Shown here in pieces: positions 1-7,182 of a stretch of DNA of 64,000 nucleotides (position 1 is the first letter of the stretch; every line of letters starts with the position of its first letter). The notes below the pieces were generated by a model. The model did no database searches, was not told the DNA's origin, and saw only the letters and a program-made list of their open reading frames with translations. Origin of the DNA: Melastoma dodecandrum. Lineage: Eukaryota > Streptophyta > Magnoliopsida > Myrtales > Melastomataceae. Where the stretch lies: positions 124,001 through 188,000 of the forward strand of contig JARUPY010000313.1 in NCBI GenBank assembly GCA_029817715.1, read 5' to 3'. The position numbers and the translations under genes were made by a program.

Positions 1-116
1 ATCGACGACGAGTCGAAGCGCGGCCAGCACAGCCAGTCGATCGAGCCGTCACGCCCGACGAGCGCCGCCGTCTGGCCGTCGCCGATCATCGCGTAGTCCT
101 CGATCTTCAAGCCCAT
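1..116 (-). CDS. GH15-family glycosidase (glucoamylase/trehalase-like), N-terminal fragment
   Basis: Only the first 38 codons are inside the window; the gene continues past its left edge. The start reads [20 protein letters not shown] and is followed by [16 protein letters not shown], the conserved opening of bacterial GH15 proteins whose N-terminal domain precedes an (alpha/alpha)6 barrel. The ATG at 116-114 is the only in-frame start that gives this block. Family members hydrolyse alpha-glucosidic bonds of glucans or trehalose, which fits the glycogen and trehalose theme of glgC, glgA and pgm later in the window. The substrate cannot be decided from the fragment. Confidence 0.85.
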   Translation of the reverse strand, partial: MGLKIEDYAMIGDGQTAALVGRDGSIDWLCWPRFDSSS

Positions 117-215
117 CGCGTCATCCCCGGCCTACGACCTCGCGTGTCCGCCGTGCAAAGGAACGGCCAAGCGGCAGCAAGCGTTGCCTTACGATTACTG
201 AATCTGGAGGCTCGC

Positions 216-443
216 ATGCGTTTTCTGACCGGTTTGGCCGCGGGCATCATGCTGACCGTCGGCGCGGCCTACATCACCGACGTCATGCATTCCGCGCCCG
301 GCCCCGACGCCCGCCCGGCGCCGCAGATGGTCAACTGGCCCGTGGTGAGCGACAACCTGCGCGGCCTCTCGACCGATGTGCAGGACGGCTGGAACCGGCT
401 CGTCTCGGCCACCAGGCAGGTCGACAGGAAGGCGGGAATCTAG
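216..443 (+). CDS. Small membrane-anchored hypothetical protein (75 aa)
   Basis: Not a family I recognise. The ATG at 216 follows a good ribosome binding site (CTGGAGG, 203-209); upstream in-frame starts lack one. Residues 3-22 form one hydrophobic segment (FLTGLAAGIMLTVGAAY), likely an inner-membrane anchor or uncleaved signal, followed by about 50 polar residues with a short helix-prone tail. It ends 8 bases before the convergent response regulator gene. Function unknown. The good RBS and clear signal-anchor argue it is real, but a short protein without a family stays uncertain. Confidence 0.6.
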   Translation: MRFLTGLAAGIMLTVGAAYITDVMHSAPGPDARPAPQMVNWPVVSDNLRGLSTDVQDGWNRLVSATRQVDRKAGI

Positions 444-451
444 CGGCCGTT

Positions 452-1153
452 TTACCTCGGCGCCTCGTGCCGCGGCAGCTCCAGCATGAAGCCGCGGCCG
501 CGCACGGTGGAGATCGCCGGGCCGCCGGCCTTGGCGATGTCGGCCAGCTTGCCGCGCAGATAGCCGATGTAGACGTCGACCACGTTGAACGAGGCGCCGC
601 CCTGCTCGAGCCACAGGCGGTCGAAGATCTCGCCGCGCGAGATCGGCTTGCCAGGGCATTCCATGAACAGGGCCAAGAGCTCCGCCTCGCGCTGGGTGAG
701 CCGCGCGACGATGTTGCGGAAGCGGACCTGGCGCGTGTCGATGTCGAGCGTCAGGCCGCCGGCCTCGGGCAATCGCGGTGCATCGGATGCCTTATGGCGG
801 ATGAGCTGCGCGCTCAGGCGCGCCACCAATTCGTCGAAGGCGAACGGCTTCACGATGTAGTCATCGCCGCCGGCAGCCAAGCCATCGGCGCGGTCCGACA
901 CCTCGTCCTTGGCGCTGAGGAAGAGGATGGGGCCGTGGAAGCCCTTCTGCCGGAACGTGCGGCACAGCTCGTAGCCGGTGCCGTCGGGCAGCATCACGTC
1001 GAGCAGGATGGCGTTCGGCGTCTGGACGGCGAAATGCTGCAGAGCGTTGCCCGTCGTGTCGACCCAGGTGACCGCGAAGCCCGCGGCACCTAGCCCGCGG
1101 TCGAGCAGCGCGCCGATGTCGGGATCGTCCTCGACGACGAGAAGGACGGGCAT
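452..1153 (-). CDS. OmpR/PhoB-family response regulator
   Basis: A 233-aa two-domain regulator. The receiver domain (residues about 1-120) shows the acidic pair in VVEDDPD, the phospho-acceptor Asp in ILLDVMLPDG and the conserved Lys in IVKPFAFDEL. The C-terminal winged-helix DNA-binding domain ends in the typical STVRGRGFML wing. Its ATG overlaps the stop of the sensor kinase gene by one base (TGATG), so the two are translationally coupled and very probably partners. It is last in a same-strand series that begins with the ABC/PQQ-associated cluster near 8.5 kb, so it may control or respond to that system. Target genes are unknown. Confidence 0.93.
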   Translation of the reverse strand: MPVLLVVEDDPDIGALLDRGLGAAGFAVTWVDTTGNALQHFAVQTPNAILLDVMLPDGTGYELCRTFRQKGFHGPILFLSAKDEVSDRADGLAAGGDDYIVKPFAFDELVARLSAQLIRHKASDAPRLPEAGGLTLDIDTRQVRFRNIVARLTQREAELLALFMECPGKPISRGEIFDRLWLEQGGASFNVVDVYIGYLRGKLADIAKAGGPAISTVRGRGFMLELPRHEAPR

Positions 1154-2781
1154 CAGGTCTCGGCCAGCTGAGTCTCGACCTGATGGACCTTGGACAGTGG
1201 CAGGCATATCGCGATCTCGGCGCCATGCGCAGGTGACGCGGCATCGCGCAACGTGACGGTGCCGTGATGTTTGTCCACCACCCATCGCACCAGCGCAAGG
1301 CCGATTCCGAAGCCCGACGGGCCGTCCTTCACGTTGCGCCGCGAGAACCTTTCCAGAAGTTCCCGAGGATCGCCGGCGCCAAATCCCGGCCCGTCGTCGC
1401 GTATTTCGAGATGCGCCTCGCCGTCCCTCACGGCGCAGGACAGCAAGATCCGCGTGACGCCCTTGGCGTGACGCAGCGCGTTGTCGATCATCCCCTCGAC
1501 GATCTGGCGCAGCCATTCGAAGTCGCCCTCGACGAGGACCTCGGGAGCGCGCGATTCGAGCACGATGGCGACGTCGCGCCGGCGCGTCGCGCCCTCGTAG
1601 GCCTCGATCGCGCTGGCGCAGACCGCCTGCAGCGCGACCGGCTTGAACGACAGCTCGATCATGCCGCTCTCGGAGCGCGCGATCCGCATCATGTCCTCGA
1701 CCCGCCGCTGCAGCCGCTGCGCGCGCCGTCGGATGACCGCAAAGGCCGCGTTCGCCTGATCGAGCCGCCGCGCCAGGGCGGACGGCTCGTCCGGCTTCGG
1801 CGGGGCCAGCGCGATCTCGCATTCGCCGAGGATGACGGTGAGAGGCGTGCGCAGCTCGTGCGACACGTCAGCGAAGAAGCGGCGGCGCGAGCTGTCGATG
1901 ACGCTCAACGTCTCGTTGGCGGCGCGCAGGTCGCTGGTGCGATCGGCGATCGTCCGCTCGAGCGCGGCGCGATCGCGCGCGACCCTCTCCTCGCCGCGCC
2001 GAAGGCGAGCCGTCATGCGGTTGAACACGACCGCGAGCAGCCCGAGCTCGTCGCGGTTGCGCACCGGGAGCCGCAGGTTGCGCTCGCCCTGCCCGATCGC
2101 CACGGCGGCGTCGTGGATCTCCGCCACCGCCGCCAGGATCGGCCGCGACGTCACGCGGTAGAGCAGCAGCGCGCCGAGAAGCGCCACGACGACGAGAACG
2201 ACCGCCGCCTCGGTGATGGTGCGGGAAATCGCCCGCGCCTCCTCGCGACCGACCTCGACGCCGCGGCGGTCCGCCTGCATCAGGAAGAAGAGGTAGGGCC
2301 CTGTGAAGGTCGCGAAGCCGTTGAAGGCGCCGCGGATGCGGTCCTCGCGGGCGTGCGCGTCGGGCTCGGAGAGCGCGTCCTGCACCTGCCGCACGAGGAC
2401 GTGGAAGCCCGCGCGCACCTGCTCCAGCGGCTTCGCCCGCGCGGCCATCGCGTTGACGTCGACCGGCAGGTTGGCGTCGGTGATCGCCTTGGCGATCTCG
2501 GGCTCGAAGCTCTGGATCGCGCCGTCGACGTCGTGCTCGGCGTCCTTCAGCCGTGTCGCGGCGAGCACCGGATCGTTGACGGTGGCGATCGCGACCAGCC
2601 CGTATTGCTGGATGCGGCCCGACATCTCGGTGAGGCGGTCGAGCCGTCGCTGCGCGTCGAGCGCACGATCGACGGTGCGGTCGGTGACATGCAGGGCGTA
2701 GATCACGCCGGCGCCGGCCGCGAAGGCGATGAACAGGCAGCCGAAGACGAGCAGCCCGAGCCGGAAGCGGATGGTGCGCAC
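1153..2781 (-). CDS. Membrane sensor histidine kinase
   Basis: A 542-aa kinase. TM1 is at residues about 7-29, then a roughly 160-residue periplasmic helical region (four-helix-bundle look), TM2 at about 190-210, a HAMP linker, a coiled segment, the H-box FADVSHELRTPLT (His near 310), an N-box with DNALRHAKG and G-boxes DDGPGFG and GFGIGLALV. It autophosphorylates and should pass phosphate to the adjacent OmpR-type regulator, with which it overlaps by one base. The periplasmic part has no recognisable ligand domain, so the signal is unknown. It starts only 24 bases after the small secreted protein gene at 2806-3012, which could place it in the same transcript as the upstream ABC cluster. Confidence 0.93.
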   Translation of the reverse strand: MRTIRFRLGLLVFGCLFIAFAAGAGVIYALHVTDRTVDRALDAQRRLDRLTEMSGRIQQYGLVAIATVNDPVLAATRLKDAEHDVDGAIQSFEPEIAKAITDANLPVDVNAMAARAKPLEQVRAGFHVLVRQVQDALSEPDAHAREDRIRGAFNGFATFTGPYLFFLMQADRRGVEVGREEARAISRTITEAAVVLVVVALLGALLLYRVTSRPILAAVAEIHDAAVAIGQGERNLRLPVRNRDELGLLAVVFNRMTARLRRGEERVARDRAALERTIADRTSDLRAANETLSVIDSSRRRFFADVSHELRTPLTVILGECEIALAPPKPDEPSALARRLDQANAAFAVIRRRAQRLQRRVEDMMRIARSESGMIELSFKPVALQAVCASAIEAYEGATRRRDVAIVLESRAPEVLVEGDFEWLRQIVEGMIDNALRHAKGVTRILLSCAVRDGEAHLEIRDDGPGFGAGDPRELLERFSRRNVKDGPSGFGIGLALVRWVVDKHHGTVTLRDAASPAHGAEIAICLPLSKVHQVETQLAET

Positions 2782-2805
2782 GGCGCCGGCGCCCCGCCTA
2801 CGTCG

Positions 2806-3012
2806 TCACAGCGGCTGCTCGAGCCGGCTGCGCGGCACGCATTTCCAGCGCTTCACGACATAGGCGGGATGCTCGCTCTGCCAGATGGCGACCGTGCTCT
2901 GGCCCTCGACGATGCAGGCGATCGGCGGCCGCTCCTCGACGGTCTGCTGCACGCGGGCCTCCTTGCAGGTGCCGGGCGCGGCGATCAGGCAGACGGACAT
3001 GATGATGAACAT
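2806..3012 (-). CDS. Small secreted hypothetical protein (68 aa)
   Basis: I do not recognise a family. The ATG at 3012 is preceded by GGAGAAGG at good spacing. A short hydrophobic N-terminus (residues 2-13) looks like a minimal signal sequence. The rest contains three Cys residues (two after the first Met-rich segment, one near the C-terminus in KRWKCVPRS) and a Trp pair. It lies between another small Cys-containing gene and the sensor kinase, all on the minus strand, which suggests an accessory role in the ABC cluster or its signalling. An inner start at 3000 is possible. Confidence 0.5.
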   Translation of the reverse strand: MFIIMSVCLIAAPGTCKEARVQQTVEERPPIACIVEGQSTVAIWQSEHPAYVVKRWKCVPRSRLEQPL

Positions 3013-3048
3013 CGCCTTCTCCAGGATCAGGTCGTCGGCCGCGCGCGC

Positions 3049-3270
3049 TTAGTTCTCGGCCTTCTCGCGCCGGCACAGCGTCTTCACGTAGTTGCCGCCC
3101 TTCAGGCTCTCCTGGAGACCGCCGCGGGCGATGATCTCCTGCCAGCCGGAGGCGCAGCCGAGCTCGTTGGCGACGTGGATCGAGCGCAGCACCAGCGCAT
3201 TGTTCTCGTCGCAGTCCTGGCGCGGCGTCGCCGCGAGACAAACAAGGACGATCGCCGCGAACCCGTTCAT
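3049..3270 (-). CDS. Small Cys-containing secreted hypothetical protein (73 aa)
   Basis: Function unknown. The start at 3270 is chosen because AAAGGA lies 7-8 bases upstream and because it opens with a signal-like stretch (MNGFAAIVLVCLAA). The longer reading from 3321 would put a charged, non-conserved tail ahead of the signal. The mature part has a pattern of Asp/Asn-rich and Cys residues (DCDENNAL, GCASGW, KTLCRREK), which might form a disulfide. It is followed by the 68-aa gene after 36 bases. It is a likely periplasmic accessory of the neighbouring PQQ-associated ABC system, by context only. Confidence 0.55.
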   Translation of the reverse strand: MNGFAAIVLVCLAATPRQDCDENNALVLRSIHVANELGCASGWQEIIARGGLQESLKGGNYVKTLCRREKAEN

Positions 3271-3369
3271 CAACGTCCTTTCCGGAGGATCGATCCTCGC
3301 ATTCCGCTTCGAACGCGTCACACCCCGCGTTCGGGAGAGCCGCGCAGACCGACGCTCCTTAGATCGTCA

Positions 3370-3717
3370 CTATTTGGCGCAGCCCTCGAGCTGCTTCTCC
3401 TCGATGGCGACGATGTCGCCTTCCTTGATCGCGACGCCCTTCACGACGCAGGTGCGGCCGTGGTCGTCCTTCACGCGGACGTCGTAGCTGCCGTCGGCGA
3501 TGCTCCCCAGCTTGATGCGCTCGTCGTGGTCGACGGACCCGTCGGGGTCGAGCTTGGCGAGATCCTGGCCGAACTTGCCGGTGCCCGCCGGCGCCAGCTC
3601 GATGCTGGTGATCGTGTAGGCGGTCAGGTTCCAGAGCTTGGTCGTCTTGGCCCATGCCGGGCCGGCGAGCGCGACAGCAAGGACGGACGCGAAGGCGAAG
3701 GGTCTGGCGGCGCGCAT
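3370..3717 (-). CDS. Secreted beta-rich hypothetical protein with acidic DPDG loop
   Basis: A 115-aa protein with a clear cleavable signal peptide (residues 1-23, ending GPAWA-K). The mature domain runs KLWNLTAYTITSIELAP, an acidic loop DPDGSVDHDE, YDVRVKDDHG, and ends with a Cys in LEGCAK. The layout looks like small secreted beta-sandwich proteins with a 'YD-R-V-DD-G' strand pair. The start at 3717 has GGAG about 10 bases upstream; the longer reading begins at a TTG. It lies 22 bases after the coiled-coil-like gene of the ABC cluster. The acidic loop suggests metal binding but this is inference; see findings. Confidence 0.7.
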   Translation of the reverse strand: MRAARPFAFASVLAVALAGPAWAKTTKLWNLTAYTITSIELAPAGTGKFGQDLAKLDPDGSVDHDERIKLGSIADGSYDVRVKDDHGRTCVVKGVAIKEGDIVAIEEKQLEGCAK

Positions 3718-3739
3718 GGCTTGAACTCCGGTCAAAACG

Positions 3740-4579
3740 TCAGATCTGCGCCTCGATGCGCTTGCCGATCTCGTAGGCGCGGCGCTCGAGCAGGCTCGGG
3801 GTTTCGCAGACGTAGGACAGCGCCTGCTTGCGCTCCTTGAAGATGCGCTGGTCCCAGGCGAAGTCGGTGTTCGCCTGGTCGCGCGCGACGCCGAGCCCGG
3901 TCGCCGTCGCGTTCTCCTGCGCCTCGGAGATCTTGTCGGATTCGGCGCGCATGCGCTCGGCGAGGCGCTCCTGGCCGCGGGCGTAGCGCATGATGCCGTC
4001 GAGGATCTGGTCGCGATTGCCGTTGATGATGTCGAGCGTGCCGACGAACAGCTTCGTCAGTTTCTTGTCCTTGTCGGCGCCGGCCTTCTTGGCGAAGGCG
4101 GCGATCAGCTCGTTGGCCTCGTCGAGCGTGGTGCGGCGCGAGGCGAGCTGCTGGGCGAGCTCGGCGACCTCGTTGTCGTCCTCCCAGCCCTTGCCGGCGT
4201 CGAGGCTCGGACCGGACCAGATCGTGCCGGCGCTGATCTTGGAGACGCGCGACTGCGCGCAGGGCCACGGCACGTCCTTGTCGGACTCGGCCGGAGCGTA
4301 GACCGTCGTCGTGCCGGAGTCTGCGTTGCCGCCCGGCAGCACGGTGCCCTGCTCGGCCTTCGAGCCCGGCGCGCGCTGCGGCTCGCCGGCGCTGCTCTCC
4401 CCCGGCGAGAGGCTGTTCGGCTGCTGCTGCAGCGACGGCACTGCGCCGGCCGCGGGCGGCGGCCCGCCGGCCCCGCCCTGCTGCGGCATCATGCCGGGCA
4501 CCGGCCCCTGCGCCAGCGCGGGGCCGGCGAGCGGCGCGACGCCGAGAAGGAAAGCAGCGGCGAACGAAAAACGCATCAT
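3740..4579 (-). CDS. Secreted helical protein of the PQQ-associated ABC cluster
   Basis: A 279-aa protein with a Sec signal (MMRFSFAAAFLLGVAPLAGPALA), a 50-residue Pro/Gly/Gln-rich linker, and a C-terminal helical region with repeated heptad-like patterns (VAELAQQLASRRTTLDEANELIAAF, QERLAERMRAESDKISEAQE). There are Cys residues at CAQSRV and VCETPS. It overlaps the permease stop by one base (TGATGATG) with AGGAG upstream, so it is coupled to the ABC genes. It is not an ABC component itself; a periplasmic partner or chaperone is plausible. It might correspond to the extra exported protein seen in lut-type clusters, but I cannot verify homology. Confidence 0.75.
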   Translation of the reverse strand: MMRFSFAAAFLLGVAPLAGPALAQGPVPGMMPQQGGAGGPPPAAGAVPSLQQQPNSLSPGESSAGEPQRAPGSKAEQGTVLPGGNADSGTTTVYAPAESDKDVPWPCAQSRVSKISAGTIWSGPSLDAGKGWEDDNEVAELAQQLASRRTTLDEANELIAAFAKKAGADKDKKLTKLFVGTLDIINGNRDQILDGIMRYARGQERLAERMRAESDKISEAQENATATGLGVARDQANTDFAWDQRIFKERKQALSYVCETPSLLERRAYEIGKRIEAQI

Positions 4580-5427
4580 CAGTCTCCTGGACCGCCGCGA
4601 CGCGCCAGCATGCCGCGGCCCGGGTCGTAGGCCATGGCCGAGAGGCCGAACGCGACCACCGTGACGCCGACGACCACGAGGAAGGCCGTCGGCTCGAACT
4701 GCAGGTAGAGCGCGAAGCGCACGAGCTCGACCGCATGAGTGAAGGGGTTGATCTCGCAGACGTAGAACAGCGTCTGCGAGGCTTCCTGCATCTTCCACAG
4801 CGGGTAGAGCGCGGAGGAGGCGAAGAACATCGGGAAGATGATGAAGTTCATCACGCTCGCGAAGTTCTCGAGCTGCTTGATCTGCGAGGAGACGAGCAGC
4901 CCGATCGACCCGAGCATCAGCCCCGAGAGCACCAGCGCCGGGAAGGCCGCGAGATAGCCCAGCGGATCGAGCTGGATGCCGTAGAACCAGGCGATGACGA
5001 AGAAGACGTAGACCTGCACCACCGAGACGATGACGCCGGCGAAGAGCTTGGCGAGCAGCAGCGTCCAGCGCGGGAACGGGCTCGTCAGAAGCACGCGCAT
5101 CGAGCCGACCTCGCGATCGTAGACCATCGACAGCGACGACTGCATGCCGGCGAAGAGCTGGATCATCACCGCGAGGCCGGGCGTCACGTACTCCTCGTAG
5201 AGGACGTAGGTCTGGTAGGGCGGGATGATCGAGACGCCGAGCGCCGAGCGGAAGCCGGCGGCGAAGATGAAGAGCCAGATGAGCGGGCGCACGAGCGCCG
5301 AGAAGAAGCGCTCCTTCTGGTTCACGAACTTCAAAAGCTCGCGCTTGGTGATGCCGGCGAGGCAGGTGAGATAGCCGGGCAGCCCGATCGAGCGGTGCGG
5401 CGCGGCGCTCGCCGTGAGATCGGTCAT
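4579..5427 (-). CDS. ABC-2 type permease, PQQ-dependent alcohol dehydrogenase-associated
   Basis: A 282-aa integral membrane protein with six predicted TM segments in the ABC-2 arrangement (from LVRPLIWLFIFAAGFRSAL to FLVVVGVTVVAFGLSAM). The hallmark region SMVYDREVGSMRVLLTSPF is the cytoplasmic coupling segment of ABC-2 permeases. Its first codons overlap the last four bases of the ATPase gene, so both are made together. ABC-2 permeases are usually exporters, yet this branch is repeatedly found with a substrate-binding protein and a YVTN beta-propeller in PQQ/lanthanide methylotrophy loci (LutF-like in Methylobacterium). Direction of transport is therefore uncertain. Confidence 0.92.
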   Translation of the reverse strand: MTDLTASAAPHRSIGLPGYLTCLAGITKRELLKFVNQKERFFSALVRPLIWLFIFAAGFRSALGVSIIPPYQTYVLYEEYVTPGLAVMIQLFAGMQSSLSMVYDREVGSMRVLLTSPFPRWTLLLAKLFAGVIVSVVQVYVFFVIAWFYGIQLDPLGYLAAFPALVLSGLMLGSIGLLVSSQIKQLENFASVMNFIIFPMFFASSALYPLWKMQEASQTLFYVCEINPFTHAVELVRFALYLQFEPTAFLVVVGVTVVAFGLSAMAYDPGRGMLARRGGPGD

Positions 5428-6185
5428 CGCGCCAGCTCCGCCCTGCTCGTGTCGACGGTCAGCGCGCGGAAGGCATCCGCGAGCTGGCCGGATTTCGCGC
5501 CAGCCGCGATCTCCTCGGAGCGGCCCTGGCTGACGATCGTGCCGTTGTTCAGGACGTAGACGTTGTCCGTCGCCTCGATCTCGTCGAAGATGTGCGTCGC
5601 CCAGAGCACCGAGAGTCCATCCTCGCGCACGAGGTCGCGCACGATGCGCACGATGTCGGTGCGCGAGGCGAGATCGAGCCCGACGGTCGCCTCGTCGAGA
5701 AGCAACAGGCGCGGCCCGTGCACGAGCGAACGCGCGATCTCGATCCGGCGCGACTGGCCCCCCGACAGGGTGCGCACCTTGTCCTTAGCGCGATCGGCAA
5801 GGCCGACGCGGGCGAGCAGCTCCTCGATGCGCTTGCGCGCCGGCTTGCCGCTCATGCCGTGCAGGCTGGCGTGATAGGCGAGGTTCTGGCGCACCGTGAG
5901 GTCGGAATCGAGCGTCGGCTTCTGGAAGACCACGCCCATCTCGGCGAGCGCGGCGGAGGGCTCGCGGATCAGCTCGCGGCCGAAGATGCGGACGTGGCCC
6001 TCGCGCGTGTTGTAGAGGCGCGTGATGATCGCAAACAGCGTCGTCTTGCCGGCGCCGTTGGGGCCGAGAAGCGCGGTGAAGGCGCCCCGCTCGACGCGCA
6101 GCGACACGTCCGTCAAGGCTCGGCGCTGGCCGAAGCGGTGCGAGACGTTCGCGACCTCGAGCGCGGGATTGTCCATCATCATCAT
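5424..6185 (-). CDS. ABC transporter ATP-binding protein, PQQ-dependent alcohol dehydrogenase-associated
   Basis: A 253-aa nucleotide-binding subunit. Walker A GPNGAGKTT, Q-loop VVFQKPTLD, signature LSGGQSRRIEIARSL, Walker B LLLLDEATVGLD and a switch His in ATHIFDE are all intact. It energises the adjacent permease, with which it overlaps by 4 bases (ATGA). The start is ambiguous among four consecutive ATG codons (6185-6174); the first is used. It belongs to the clade annotated as 'PQQ-dependent alcohol dehydrogenase system' ATPases, and LutE of the lanthanide-uptake cluster is the likely functional analogue (inference from gene order). Confidence 0.93.
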   Translation of the reverse strand: MMMMDNPALEVANVSHRFGQRRALTDVSLRVERGAFTALLGPNGAGKTTLFAIITRLYNTREGHVRIFGRELIREPSAALAEMGVVFQKPTLDSDLTVRQNLAYHASLHGMSGKPARKRIEELLARVGLADRAKDKVRTLSGGQSRRIEIARSLVHGPRLLLLDEATVGLDLASRTDIVRIVRDLVREDGLSVLWATHIFDEIEATDNVYVLNNGTIVSQGRSEEIAAGAKSGQLADAFRALTVDTSRAELAR

Positions 6186-6204
6186 GTCACCTGCGACCCT
6201 CGGC

Positions 6205-7182
6205 TCAATTCGGCGAGACCGCCACGCCCCACGGATACGAGCCGACGGGGATCGAGCGCGTCACCTTGAGCCGAGGCACGTCGATGACCGAGACGTCGTT
6301 CGAGATGCCGTTCGTCGTCAAGAGGGTCTTGAAGTCCGGCGTGAAGGCCATCTGCCACACCCGCTGGCCGACGAGCAGGTATTTCTCGACCTGGAACGTC
6401 TTGGCGTCGACGACCGCGACGTGGTTGGCCGGCCCCAGCGCGACGAAGGCCGTCGTGCCGTCGGGCGTCAGGCGGATGCCGACGGGCTGGATCGTGTCGG
6501 CGGTGATCGACGGGATCGAGAACGGGATCGAGGCGAGGACCTTGTGCGTCTTGGCGTCGATCACCGTGACCTTGCCGCCGACCTCGGACGACACCCACAC
6601 CTGCGTGCCCGCCTTGTTGAAGACCGCGACGCGCGGCCGCGACGGCACCAGCACGTTGGCGACGATCTTCTGCGTCTTCACGTCGATGAAGGTCGCCATG
6701 TTGGTCGTCTCGGACGTGTTGACGATCGTCGACCCGTCCGGGCTCACGCCTTCGCCCTCGGGCTCGACGCCGACGGGGATCTGCACCAGCGCCTTGTTCG
6801 CCGGGATGTCGATGATCGTGACCTCGTTGTCGTCCTCGTTGGAGACGTAGAGCGTCTTGCCGTCGGGGCTGATCGCGAAGGTCTCCGGGTCGGGGCCGGA
6901 CGGCAGCGTGCGCAGGAGCTTCATCGTCTTGGGATCGAAGACCTGGATCGTGTCGTCGTCGGAGGCGCAGACGTAGAGCTCGTTGCCGTCCGGGTTCATG
7001 ACGATGCCGCGCGGACGGCGACCGACGTCGACCGTCTTCGTCACCTTCCACGTGTCGAGATCGATCACGCTGACGGTGTTGTCCTTCTCGTTGGTGACGT
7101 AGGCCGTGAGCGCTCGGGCCGGGACGGCGCCGCCGACGAGGCCGAGGACCAGCAGGGCGCCGAGCGCCGAAAAACGCGTCAC
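6205..7182 (-). CDS. YVTN-family beta-propeller protein, PQQ-associated
   Basis: A 325-aa secreted beta-propeller. GTG at 7182 is preceded by GGAGG and overlaps the stop of the binding-protein gene by 4 bases (GTGA). After a signal peptide ending VPARA-L come at least six repeats of about 42 residues with the YVTN-like pattern (LTAYVTNEKDNTVSVIDL, ELYVCASDDDTIQVFDP, TLYVSNEDDNEVTIIDI, and so on). Such propellers are regularly encoded beside PQQ-linked ABC systems, and a similar exported protein sits next to lutA in Methylobacterium. The role is probably periplasmic scaffolding or ligand handling; no catalytic site is evident. Confidence 0.92.
   Translation of the reverse strand: MTRFSALGALLVLGLVGGAVPARALTAYVTNEKDNTVSVIDLDTWKVTKTVDVGRRPRGIVMNPDGNELYVCASDDDTIQVFDPKTMKLLRTLPSGPDPETFAISPDGKTLYVSNEDDNEVTIIDIPANKALVQIPVGVEPEGEGVSPDGSTIVNTSETTNMATFIDVKTQKIVANVLVPSRPRVAVFNKAGTQVWVSSEVGGKVTVIDAKTHKVLASIPFSIPSITADTIQPVGIRLTPDGTTAFVALGPANHVAVVDAKTFQVEKYLLVGQRVWQMAFTPDFKTLLTTNGISNDVSVIDVPRLKVTRSIPVGSYPWGVAVSPN

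Noticed and set aside
3049..3321. Longer 90-aa start for the small secreted protein
   Set aside because: It would place a charged leader ahead of a clear signal sequence and lacks an RBS; the start at 3270 is better.
1264..3840. 858-aa open frame on the plus strand
   Set aside because: Antisense to the histidine kinase; Arg/Asp/Gln-rich shadow typical of high-GC DNA with no domain.
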